64,000 nt of DNA, taken from positions 12,958,001 to 13,022,000 of the forward strand of contig JBAIAC010000018.1 of assembly GCA_037349315.1 (NCBI GenBank). Direction: 5' to 3'. Positions within the stretch are counted from its first letter, which is position 1. The number at the start of each line of letters is the position of its first letter. Source of the DNA: Chelydra serpentina. Lineage: Eukaryota > Chordata > Testudines > Chelydridae. The position numbers were made by a program, and so were the translations under genes. The notes below the pieces were generated by a model, which worked only from the letters and a program-made list of their open reading frames with translations, was not told the origin of the DNA and did no database searches. Shown one piece after another: positions 39,261-50,903 of the stretch.

Positions 39261-39913
39261 TTTTAATCCTAAGAACAAACTCGAGGTTTAGAATGAATGG
39301 ACATGCTTTATTCAAACACCTGTCAAAGCATGAAATATTTTTTATTCTCTATTTTGAGGTTTTGTGGTAGGTACAAGGCCTGTACAAAATGAAGGACAAC
39401 TGATGTTACAGTCCATAACAAATGCATATTTTGATATATTGTTAAACCACAAAAGCACTGAACCAATTCCCACACAATTTTTAAGCTAAAGTTATTGATA
39501 CATTGACAATTTAAGGGAAAATATTAAAATACTGAAGTTTTTACTTAAAATAAAACCCAACTCCCCTCCCCACACAAAAAACCCCACCCAGACCAAAAAA
39601 CAAAACAACTCCCCCGCTCCCCACAAAAAAACAAAATAAAAAACCCCACTTAAATGTATGATTCAGTTAGTAGAGTGTGGGAATGTACAATTAAGATACC
39701 CCAAATAATCTTAACTTTACCCCATTGCACTACCCAGCCAGAAACACTGTTAGTGGATAGAGTTATCCAATGTATAGTGCTATAAATCCGTACGTCACCC
39801 ATTGCTCTTAAGTAAAAATATCTTGCTTGTAGACACTGATTGTGAAGGCTACTGCTTTCCCTATAATTATGTTTAAGCACTTATATAGCAGCAGCTCCTA
39901 GAAACAACTGGGT

Positions 39914-39921
39914 CTCAGCCT
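39914..39921. repeat. Left target-site duplication of the hAT-like element
   Basis: CTCAGCCT here and CTCAACCT at 41487-41494 match at 7 of 8 positions. Eight-bp duplications are typical of hAT transposons. Confidence 0.65.
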
Positions 39922-41486
39922 CAGGGCCGGCTCCAGGCACCAGCCTACCAAGCACATGCCTGGGGCGGCACATTAGGGGGCGCGGTGCTCAAGTGTGGGG
40001 TTATTTATTTATTTTATTTATTAACATACTGTGGTGGCCCGCCGGCCGGGAGAGCACGTCCGTGGGCGGGCGGGCTGGCCGCCCTGCCCCGCGGCCCGCC
40101 GGCCGGGAGAGCGGGTCCGCGGGCGGGCGGGCGGGCGGGCTGGCCGCCCTGCCCCGCGGCCCGCCGGCCGGGAGAGCGGGTCCGCGGGCGGGCGGGCGGG
40201 CTGGCCGCCCTGCCCCGCGGCCCGCCGGCCGGGAGAGCGGGTCCGCGGGCGGGCGGGCGGGCTGGCCGCCCTGCCCCGCGGCCCGCCGGCCGGGAGAGCG
40301 GGTCCGCGGGCGGGCTGGCCGCCCTGCCCCGCGGCCCGCCGGCCGGGAGAGCGGGTCCGCGGGCGGGCGGGCTGGCCGCCCTGCCCCGCGGCCCGCCGGC
40401 CGGGAGAGCGGGTCCGCGGGCGGGCGGGCGGGCTGGCCGCCCTGCCCCGCGGCCCGCCGGCCGGGAGAGCGGGCGGGCGGGCGGGCTGGCCGCCCTGCCC
40501 CGCGGCCCGCCGGCCGGGAGAGCGGGTCCGCGGGCGGGCGGGCGGGCGGGCTGGTCGCCCTGCCCCGCGGCCCGCCGGCCGGGAGAGCGGGTCCGCGGGC
40601 GGGTGGGCGGGCTGGCCGCCCTGCCCCGCGGCCCGCCGGCCGGGAGAGCGGGTCCGCGGGCGGGCGGAGAGCGGGTCCGCGGGCGGGCGGGCTGGCTGGC
40701 CGCCCTGCCCCGAGGCCCGCCGGCCAGGAGAGCGGGTCCGCGGGCGGGCGGGCGGGCCGGCCGCCCTGCCCCACGGCCCGCCGGCCGGGAGAGCGGGTCC
40801 GCGGGCGGGCGGGCGGGCTGGCCGCCCTGCCCCGCGGCCCGCCGGCCGGGAGAGCGGGTCCGCGGGCGGGCGGGCTGGCCGCCCTGCCCCGCGGCCCGCC
40901 GGCCGGGAGAGCGGGTCCGCGGGCGGGCGGGCGGGCGGGCTGGCCGCCCTGCCCCGCGGCCCGCCGGCCGGGAGAGCGGGTCCGCGGGCGGGCTGGCCGC
41001 CCTGCCCCGCGGCCCGCCGGCCGGGAGAGCGGGTGCGCGGGCGGGCGGGCGGGCTGGCCGCCCTGCCCCGCGGCCCGCCGGCCGGGAGAGCGGGTGCGCG
41101 GGCGGGCGGGCGGGCTGGCCGCCCTGCCCCGCGGCCCGCCGGCCGGGAGAGCGGGTGCGCGGGCGGGCGGGCTGGCCGCCCTGCCCCGCGGCCCGCCGGC
41201 CGGGAGAGCGGGCGGGCTGGCCGCGCGGCCCGCCGGCCGGGAGAGCGGGTCCGCGGGCGGGCGGGCTGGCCTCCCTGCCCCGCGGCCCGCCGGCCGGGAG
41301 AGCGGGTGCGCGGGCGGGCGGGCTGGCCGCCCTGCCCCGCGGCCCGCCGGCCGGGAGAGCGGGGCCACGGGCAGGCTCGCGCCGCAACACAGGGGTGTGG
41401 GGGTGTTTCCGTGGGTGCTGGGGGGGGGGGAGGGGTTTGTTTTTTTGTTTTTGCTTGGGACGGCAAAAAAGTTAGAGCTGGCCCTG
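39922..41486. mobile_element. Nonautonomous hAT-like element containing a GC-rich tandem array
   Basis: It starts CAGGGCCGGCTCCAGG and ends AGAGCTGGCCCTG, giving imperfect inverted termini (CAGGGCYRGCTCYA). An 8-bp target duplication (7/8) flanks it. Length is 1565 bp, of which about 1.35 kb is a tandem array. No transposase is encoded, so it would have depended on another element. The two ends differ beyond about 14 bp, as in related elements I recall from turtles. Confidence 0.75.
40031..41376. repeat. GC-rich minisatellite, about 23 copies, open in all six frames
   Basis: The core CCGGCCGGGAGAGC recurs about 23 times with spacing of about 35-69 bp. Each unit has an invariant half (GCCCGCCGGCCGGGAGAGC), GGTCCGC or GGTGCGC, a variable number of GGGC steps, and GGCTGGCCGCCCTGCCCCGC. 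Spacing varies mainly by GGGC count and by two partial units (near 40665 and 41205). Stops are absent on both strands, so about 450-510-codon frames appear in all six frames. They are Gly/Arg/Pro/Ala repeats without domains and are not genes. Runs such as GGGCGGGCGGGCGGGC are G-quadruplex motifs with 1-nt loops. Confidence 0.95.
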
Positions 41487-41494
41487 CTCAACCT

Positions 41495-42054
41495 CATTGT
41501 AGTAAATTTTGTACAAACATATGGTAAATGACAGTTGGCTACTGAAAGACTTATTCTACCAATTAATGAATTGAAAAATGGTATAACAAAGGCAATAATT
41601 CTACCTGCTCACAATAGGGCAAGTCCCGAGCTCCTGACTCACTTTTTACTTATTCCTCACTCAGATCAAGCTGCCATTGGCTGAAATGAGTTAACTTAAA
41701 AAAATTATTTAAGTAAAGTAAGGCTCTCAAGAGTTGCAACCAAAAGCTGCATATGCTGCAGGTCATTAGACTCAGGGCTGGCATATCTACATATACCAGC
41801 CTCCAAGACAGATATCATAAAATTGCATAGTTTCAGTATTTTTAAGACCTCTATCTTCATGGTATCTATATATGTGAATATCTCATTTACCATGTCTCAT
41901 ACCCTCATTTGTTCTCATCTCTCTCTTTCCTTAATTTCATTTTTTCTTCTCTTTTCAATCTTTCTCTCCCTTTTTCCTTTTTTTCTTCTCTTCTATTTTG
42001 TCATCCCCATAGGATGTTAACATCACTTCTCTTGAATTGGTGTTAGCACGATTA
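41495..42054. other. Intergenic, nothing recognised
   Basis: AT-rich sequence between two mobile-element blocks, with a T/C-rich tract at about 41920-42000. No coding content. Confidence 0.5.
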
Positions 42055-42600
42055 GATTAATAGCATTTAAGGCCAGAAGTGATAATTAGATCATATAGTC
42101 TGACCTCCTGCAAAAAAACAAACCCCCAAACGCCGACCCCCCCAAACAAAAAATAACACACCACCCCCCAACGCATGTCAAAACAACGCCCCCCCCCTCT
42201 CCTACCTAGAGCGCAGTCGAGGAGGACGGCGGGCCGGCAGCAGGCCCCGCTGCCCCGGCGGGGGAGCCCGGCCGGGGAGCGTGGGCGGCGGGCCCCGCTG
42301 CCCCGGCCGGGGAGCGCGGCAGGGAGGGCGCCAAGCCCGGCCGCGGCCCAGCTCTCCCGGCCGGCCGGAGCACTGGGGGAGGGCGGCGAGCCCAGGTGCT
42401 GCCCCGCTCTCCCAGAGCGCCATGGGGTGCAGTGTTGTTGTTGTGTTTTTTTTTTTGTAACCCTGAGCGCCGCTCCCCTCCAGGTGCCGCCCCAAGCACG
42501 TGCTTGGTAGGCTGGTGCCTGGAGCCAGCCCTGCCGAATGACTCCTGTATTGAGATTGGAAACCCTAGTGTAGACAGTCTACCATTTCCCAAAATCATTT
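42055..42600. mobile_element. CR1-like fragment interrupted by an inverted relative of the 39.9-kb element
   Basis: AAGGCCAGAAGTGATAATTAG..TCTGACCTCCTGC (42069-42111) and ACTCCTGTATTGAG (42540-42553) resemble consecutive parts of an antisense CR1 3' region. Between them, up to 42533, lies a GC-rich element. Its right end, read on the minus strand, matches the left end of the 39922 element for about 50 bp with few differences (CAGGGCTGGCTCCAGGCACC onward). Its left end is not clear and no target duplication is found. It is therefore a truncated or degraded relative in opposite orientation. Confidence 0.6.
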
Positions 42601-45600
42601 AAAGCACTGTATTGATTAGACTTGTTCTGAACAGACTAGGCCTAAAAACACTTCCTAAAGATTTTAGAGTTATCATAGTTTCCTTTTATAATTGAAAGGC
42701 AGTGATGACAACCTTTAACTATGGAAAACCTATCACCTCTTCACAAAGTCAGGGGTCTTGGATTCAATTCTTTGCTTTTTTTAATATAACTTAAGAACAG
42801 TGCGCCAGCCCTAAATAAAGAAGTGCCAAAACACACTTCTGGGGTACTTCAGGTGAGTGATAATACCAGAACGCCATTTTAGCTCCCAAAAGAAGTGCCA
42901 GAATGGTACTCCAGAACGTTCCAGCATAACTCTAGCCCTGCTTAAGACTCAGTCTGTATTCTTACTTCACCCTGCTGTCCTTTAGCACAACAGCATACAC
43001 AGGACCCAAACTTTTGTCCTTAAATGGGCAAAACTCCCATGGAAGTCAATGGAGCATGCGCTGTATAGAATTGTGTGTTTAACCATTTTATACAAAAGTT
43101 AATGTATGAAGTTTCGTAACTGATGTTCCTTATGTTCATGAGTTCTAAGTCAGAAGATCAGCATTATGGGCACTGTTGCGAAACTGGTACTTCCGAAAAG
43201 TGGCACTTATTTGAGTGAGACAATGGGACTACTTGCTGGAGTAAATCAATGCGAGTTGAGAGTTGCACAATCGAGCCCTGTCTAAATATGTATTTCCTCT
43301 TGCTTTCTACCCCTGTGTTTTATATTGTATTAGGCTATTTTTAAAAATGGGGGAAAAAAAACCACCCCTCCACACCTCACTCATGAAAGATTATGGTTAA
43401 AATTCTTCTCTCTAATCCACACAGCAAACCTCTGTTATGTATTTTGTTCTTGTATCATGTGTACAACCTCCACTGACATCAATAAAAGTTTTGTGCTCAG
43501 AATAAGTACTGAATCAGAATGGAGAATTTAGCCTTATGATTAGACACATTAGACTGCTATGATTAATCCTATAAATATACAAATACATGTACATATGTAT
43601 GTAGATGCTTTGTAAAGTCTGCATTATTTTCCTACTGAAAACAGGTCCATTACATTTCAACCTGTAAATATGATTACAGAATTTTCAAACAATTCAAAAT
43701 TTGGCATCCTTTTAATGAACCCTTTAAAATACTCCCTGTATGGAATAAATACCCTTTATCTTATAGATAGTCCCTGCCCCAGAGAGCTTACAGCTTCTTA
43801 CTGTTTATCTAATGCATAGAATGTCGACACTTTGATCCCTGCTGAGTCTCTAGGTGTTACTGTTATCAGATAGAGTAAATCATTAGTATAAGAACACCCT
43901 ATAGAGTCTTTAAGTGTATCTTATAATTCTAGGTCTTTGATTTATTAGATAACAATGGCTTCAGAAACCCTTTATTACTAGATTTTAACAAGACTGTAAT
44001 ATAGGTAAAATGTGAATATGAATGCATATTAACAATTACAATATGTGATTAAAACATGTCCTTTACACATATGGATCCTTCACTCCCAAGATCACCTGAG
44101 AAGGTTAACTGACACGATCTTGCAATGTATCATCATGACCTTCAGTGTGAAGGAATTATTTTAAAAACATTGTACAAAATATCAGTAATGTAGACTATCA
44201 ATTCATCTTATATTTTTTAAATGACTAATAATTAACATGAAATTTAGGTGATGCTACAGAAGACTTGGCCATTTCTCTCTCACTGCAACATGAGAAATAA
44301 GCGATTTTAAATTCCTTTATTCATTATGTTATTTGTAAGAGCAATGGTACAAAGGGGAAAAGCCCGAAAGAAAATAGAGGAAACCAATGCATTAATCATC
44401 AGGTCATAATCTGGTGCTAAGTACAAATGAGTTTTTAAACAACAAAATCAGACTTGGTTCTTTGACTGACTTTAGACAATTCCCAAGCCATCCATCAGCT
44501 GGGTTTGGTTTGGATCTGCCTCTAGTCCCAAAATCTGTACTGACCTGTTAAAATATTGATCCCCTCCTCCTTTTGATAACTTGTTTGACAGAATCCCAAA
44601 TTCTGGAAGGGGATTAAGAATTCCTGACTTGGTAGGTGCCTGTCTATTGTTATGAACAAGGTGGAGATCCAAATGTCAGATGTGAGTGGTAGAGAGTCTG
44701 TACATTTTATTAAAATGCCTTTGCAAGTCACAGACAGAGTAGGACATGAGCCAAATGGCCATGTCCCCAGTACACCCCAGTGTATGGAAGCCTCCCAAAA
44801 GGCACAGAAGGGGAGGAAGAATAGCATCACATCTGATTGCTTGGGGAAATGTTGCTGACAAGGGCATGGCCCCGAAAACAATGGAAAGAATATCTTGCTA
44901 GTGACTTGCATTTGGCACATAGAAAATAATTTTGACCAGCGTTTCTCTCCCCCATCAAACGCCTTTTCCCCAAACAAAACCCATGAAAATAATAGAAATG
45001 GGTTCTTAATACAGAAATAGATGGGGGGGTCTAAAAAAAAGAACAAAAAAATGTGGTGGAAGTTGTACAGAAATTAGTAGTTTTCTGGCAACAGAGATTG
45101 TTGTTTATTTTAATATTGTTAGGTTTGACTGTTGTCAAACTGTTTGTCCTGCCTCCTTTCCTCCTACTGGACTGTATTCTTATGTATTGCCTCTTGTCTC
45201 TTAAATTAGATTGTAAGCAACAGACGGTGTTTGTATAGAAACTAGCACAATGGTGATGGTAACTTCTTGCAATACAAAAGCTGTAGTAGGCAACTTGTAC
45301 TGTGTTTCATAGACATCAGAAGAGACCAGAAACTTGAATTTGTCGGAAACCAGCTCTCTAGATTGCAGGCTCTATTTCATCCCATACATCTCTCTCCCAG
45401 TGAACTTGCAGAGCGAGGGAGAGCCTTCATCAATGCCCAATGGCAACCAAGATAAAGGCTGTCATGCTGGAAAGGGCTATTTTAGTGAGTCAGTGAGTGA
45501 TTGCTGAGGCTGGGGGCAGTGAAAGCAGAGATGTGCCTAAACCAAAATCCTGAATCTGACTACACCTGAGTTTTGAGGTGTTTGAAATTTGAATCCAGTT

Positions 45601-48600
45601 GCTGCAGCTTGTACCCTTTACTATAAAGATGCCTGCCCATTTGTCTGCCTGTTCCCTCTGCCCACTGCCTAATTTAGCAGCTGTGAGCTGCAAGCAGTAG
45701 CACACATGCACAGTTGGCTAAAATAACAATCCAGCCTGTCCCTTGGCTCTTGCCAGAGTCTCAGGGCATTCAGTAGAGTTCTAGGATCAGATCTGGCCTT
45801 GCAATAATTTACCATATTCCTTTGCCTGAGAGCAGCATGAAGCTCTCGCAAGGGTGGCTGCTCGTCAATTTACCATCCCTTGTGAGCCACACAGAGTAGC
45901 AGAGACCCTGATAAGGCTTTCAACTTTCCACCTTTAGTTCCTGAAACTGTCTACTCCTTTCAGATCGTTGCTGTTTTTACTTGCTACTGATGCCTGGGCT
46001 GGTGGGGAGAGAGCGGGGAGAAGATCTATATATGTTCATTGATCTCCCAAGCCAGCCACCTCCCATATCGGATTGGAATTTTTAAAATCATTTTTTTTAA
46101 TGAGAAGAATCTAGTAAAGTGGTGTTGTTTTTTACCTTAAAATAACTCTCAAGATCTCTGACATTTCAAATGAATAAGTCTTCAGAAAGGATGGGACTCT
46201 TTTAAGGGTGCTGATTTTTCCCCTGTAAGAAAAAATTGGTGACTGCATTTTTGTGCCACCAGTTAAACTGAAAACAAAATCTAAATGGGTACACCCCTAA
46301 CTACTTGACTTGGACTTGCAAATCAGGTAGCTAAAAGTGCAACTGATCAGATTTTTTTCATGTGCAATTCAATTTACCAGTGTAAAAATACAAGTGCAAA
46401 TTCTGTGGGTCCAACTTGCACCCACAAACCAGAGGTTGAGCCTCATCCCAGCTGAAAATATACTCGTATCTAGTGGCACAGTTTATAGATATATTTCAGA
46501 CTGAAGTTTTTGCACCAAGATTCACACTGAATCAAATTTTTATGGTTGAGTTAAAAACCCATGAAAAACTGGGTTTATAATGGAAATGTTGAAAGACCCT
46601 CAACTTTAGAACAAAGCACAGCTATAATTTTACAGGCATTAGACATCTAAAATAACTTTGTATAAAGATTACACTGGGATTTGTCCTCAGTTTTGTAGAA
46701 AATACTTAACGTTGAACTGTATTTTATGCACACAAAAAGACTTACTTCGTAAGACAAGAAGCGGAGTGATTTACATTCCAGTATTCAACAACAGTATTAC
46801 TAAAATGCTCTTTTTACTCTTACAATAGAGTTGTCATAAGCTATATATTTCAAAATATCTCAAACTAAATTTTTATATAAAAATGGTACGTGGAATAACA
46901 ATTCTAAATATTTAAGATGGAAAGTATTCAAGCCATGCATTTGGGACAGCTTAAAACTGAGTCTTGTAACAAGGATCATAACAACCTGGACCCTCTTACA
47001 GGCAGACTTGGATCAACTAGAGGCATTCCATATGCACGGTCAGCACCAAATCCTGAGTATTGAGTGGTTTTGACTGTGTATGGAATATCATAATCTCACA
47101 GAGATCCGGCCTTCCTTCAATTGCTCATTCTATTCAAAAGTTGCATTGCATGCCTAGTGTGATACAACAACCAGCCGTGGTCACTCTGGCTACCACAATG
47201 GTCCTCAGACTATATTTGTTTAAAGTAATAAAGAAAAAAGTTTAAAGGAAAAAAAAAGGTTTTCTTTTTCTATTAGCTGTAACAAAATACAATTCAAGAT
47301 AATTGATTACATTTTCATACGTATGTGGTATCTCTTTAAATAGCCTTATGGACTAAACCCTGCATGCTGGTGCATATAGTAGAAAAGGACATAGGAATTA
47401 TCATCCTTCCACACGATCAGCCAGGAAGAACACCCTCACAGTACTAGAGTTTAGTGGGAGATGCTCACCAGCCATGGTAGAGTGTCTACAAGGCCCCAAG
47501 TGAGGTTCTGTTCCAGTGGAAGAGGAGTACGTCCAACTCCTCTGCCAGCAGGCAGAGAAGTTCCATCTGAAGCTAGTGATAGCAGTTAGTTGTTAAGGAT
47601 TGAGCATTCCATCTGATGAGGAATAACAACATGTCTCTTTCTACATGTTGTGCTGCCTTCTAGTGATCCAATCTACATTGCTAGGATGTCTTGTAGTGAT
47701 CAAGGTCCTCTCTGCTAGGACAATAACAGGACATAAGGTTTTTCAGTAGGATTCAAAAAGGTGGACAAGGTGTAGTGCTGTGCTTGCTGTTCTTCAGTGA
47801 CATGCGGGTCCCTCTGCATTGTGTACTACATGCTATGCACCAAAGGTAGTGAGTGACACATTGTCATCTGCCTGCTCGTAATGTTGGAGTAGTTCTCTCC
47901 AGATCATGTATGATCCCACCCGAATGATGCCCACATCATCATGGCTCTCCACCTGAGTTGCATCCTCAGAGGGCAGTGAGATGACACAGACTGCCCATCA
48001 GGTATAACTTTGCAGTTCCATATGCTGCTAGATGGCAGCCACCCTGGGACACATAGATTTTACTCTGTTTTAAACGTTCTTAGACTTATGCCATCAGCAT
48101 AATGTCTGAGTGCCTTCCAATAGCGCATTAAGCTACATAGCTAACATCTGTCTCTGGATATAGCTTAGCTTGCTGTGCACTGATAATACAGATGTTCCTG
48201 CACATGAACAATGGCATTACCACCTTGTGCTTCAGCTGCACTGAATATTCAGCAATCCTTACAGCTTTGGAATTGAGAAAGCTGAGTAATGGAGAGTAAT
48301 GGGCCTTAATTGTAAGGAGTTTCATGATAGTAGAGTCTACACATTTTAGCAATTATTTTCTGATGCCATGAATGTTAAAAGTACCACGTGCCTTGCTGGA
48401 TAGCCAGTCATAGTGGCCTCAGTGAGTTTGGAAAGGCCACTCATATAGTCAGTAGGATATTAGGGGTGAGGGTGGGAGGGCGACACTCATTAGCTGTATA
48501 TTTAAGAGAAGCAGGAGTTGAACCACACATGACTTTAGCAGTCCAAAATGTGGCAGTGATAACATAATCTCCTGAAAAGACAGCATTACCATCATTCTTA

Positions 48601-49464
48601 CTAGCAATTAATCATTTGCCAAATTAGAAAGCAGATTGCAACAAGTGCGGTTAGATCACCACTTTAACAGCAGAGCAGATATGCAAAGACTGAAGGAGTT
48701 ATCTTCCTTTTGTAAAAGGTTAGCTTGGGAGTATAAGAAAGGGAGGAAATCAGTGACTCTTAATAGGCTATGTAATTTCTTCTCCGCTCTTAGAGAAGAA
48801 AGGAATGAAATCATCTAACCCCTCCTTTTTCTGCTTTGCCTTTCTCTGCACTTTTGCTCTTTTATTAAACATAACATGTTGTAGGGGGGTGGTTAGAGTA
48901 AATTCATCAGCAAAGTAAATAAAAATTGTCCACTTACTATTGACTCTGTGTGTATATGTATGTATATTTTGAATTGACAAATGTGATGTTTCCTGTGATG
49001 TATGTGCATTCTCAATTACTTTTTGTAAATGATTAAATCTAAACTCCTTACTCAGTCAGTAAATCACAGCAGCCTAACTTTTCTAAGAAAGATAGTGTGG
49101 GAGAGACAGTAAGAAGCTGGACACTTTTTCTTAAAATTCTTGCTTAGAATTTTTTGACAGTGGAGCTCTGTCTCAAAGCTCCACTGATTTCTTCAAACTC
49201 TCCTCCTGACTACGGACATCATCCTTCAAACAGTTGGGGTAAAGTGTTGGTCCCACCGAAGTCAATGGCAAAATGCTCTCATTGACCAGTGGGGCCAGAA
49301 TTTCACCCTGATCTTACTTGAAGAATGTTCAAGTGAGTAAAATACTCACATTCTTATGTTTGTAGGATCAGTCCCTATTAGAGATACACTAATACTATAT
49401 TTGCGCAGAAAAGATACCGCGTGATGTATGCGACCAATCAGAACTGTTGATTTGTCTGGGCACT
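42601..49464. other. Intergenic desert, no gene recognised
   Basis: No supported gene. A short piece at about 43765-43802 (AGTCCCTGCCCCAGAGAGCTT) matches the tail of the CORE-SINE/MIR-like family. A 174-codon minus-strand frame at 44522-45046 shows no domain and no codon or splice support. The GC-richer stretch 47440-48060 may be an old repeat but cannot be named. Confidence 0.5.
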
Positions 49465-49670
49465 TCTATGGCTCCCATCACTCTATTATCAGAGTGCCTC
49501 ACAAACTGCTGAATTTATGATCCTTGCATCTCAATTTTATAGATATTAAAGGCAAACCAATTAAGTGATTTGTCTAAGATCTCAAAGGAAGTCTCTGGGA
49601 CAGGAATTGAATCCAAATCTCCTGAGTCCTAATTTAGTCCCATAGCCACAAAACCATCTTTCTTCCTACT
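49465..49670 (-). repeat. MIR-like SINE remnant
   Basis: Words in the order TTTTATAGATATTAAAGG, TTAAGTGATTTGTCTAAGAT, GGAAGTCT, GGGACAGGAATTGAATCC and TCTCCTGAGTCCTAAT follow the reversed tail-to-head order of MIR-type SINEs as found in turtles. It is diverged and without intact internal promoter boxes. Confidence 0.55.
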
Positions 49671-50862
49671 GCAGTGCAGTTCAGATTTTGGATATTGTCC
49701 AAAATCCAGCCGTTTGTAACGGAAACTGATCCATGTTGGGGGTGTAGAAAGTTGTTAAATTTCAGAGTAATTTGATCTGCAAATGTCAAAGAAAAAAGCT
49801 GCACCTGAGGATTAGTTATAAGTAGATGGGGACAAGATCAAGTCTACAACTGGAAATATAAGTGGATATGTAAATAGCTATGTGCAGGTAGTTATTCACA
49901 TGACTATTATACTCAAGTAGTTATGTAGATTTAAAGTACTGAGTTGTTAACATTAATATACATTTGGAATAGCTAGGCCAAGTGGTACAGACTTACCATC
50001 ATTGCAAAGTTGTTAATCATCAGTTGATAAACAGAGTGGGTAGTGTTGTACAGGAAAGCTACCTATCTAGAGTATGGAATGTAATTTTCATCTATGAATG
50101 GGTCCTGAGAAGGTTGGGGTTGAATTGTGAAGATGATTTAGTTCATGGCCTAAGTTATTTGCCCACTGTTTTCTCAAGTAGTGAGTAATAGGTATGCTAG
50201 AGCCCACCAGCTGTCCTTGAAGTAATCCTGCAAGTGTCTGATTCTAGCTATGTTTGTTTAATTTCCTGACTGATACAAATTGATGATTTCTTGCCATTTA
50301 TTTAGGTATGCCATCTATGCAGGAAATTATTTTGCAAGCCTTAATATTGTGATGCAAGTTCTAGTAGCAGCTGCAATATTTTGAATAAGTGTCATTCTCT
50401 GGTGTCCCAAAGGTTTTGATGGGTATCTCCCAGAATACAAAAATTTGGCACTAATCAAGCTGAATGTTGAAGGTTTTTTTTCTAAAACTACTATGTATGC
50501 ATTGGCAAAATATTTGTATCTAAGGCAGAAAATATTTGTAGGGAGGTCAATCTGCCCACATTCTCTCCATCTGAGACTGCAGGTTCTTGGGTAAATTTCA
50601 TTGTGATAACTCATGAAGAAAAACTGTGATGAATTCTGTACTGGAATTCTTGCCATAATGATGCTGAGCTGAGAATCAGTCTATCTCAAATGCTAATTTG
50701 CATCTCTCATGTTAATTTGGGAACTAAATCTATTGATCCAGACTTTTAATTGTTTGAGCAAAATGCTCATTATATTTGTGTACATCTTTGTCTGTTTCAT
50801 TGTATTTAAAAAGAAAAATCACTATCCTAAGAAAATTGAAAATATGCTTTGGATCCATTATA

Positions 50863-50903
<41 letters not shown>

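Larger units (their letters stand above)
34308..39913. other. Intergenic desert with small repeat remnants
   Basis: No gene is supported. Short remnants of 'GATTTTCAAA..GGCACCTAA' type repeats occur near 36330-36460, 37460-37575 and 39150-39225. A C-run followed by CA lies at 39232-39260, and AC-rich low-complexity DNA near 39540-39650. Confidence 0.5.

Noticed and set aside
39985..41531. Six overlapping frames of 458-512 codons as possible Gly/Arg/Pro-rich proteins
   Set aside because: All frames on both strands are open because the tandem unit contains no stop triplet. Products are low-complexity repeats without domains, and the array lies inside a mobile element.
44522..45046. 174-codon minus-strand frame rich in Phe/Pro/Ser
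   Set aside because: No family resemblance, an AT-rich run at its 5' end, and no flanking exon signals. It may be part of an old repeat but cannot be supported as a gene.
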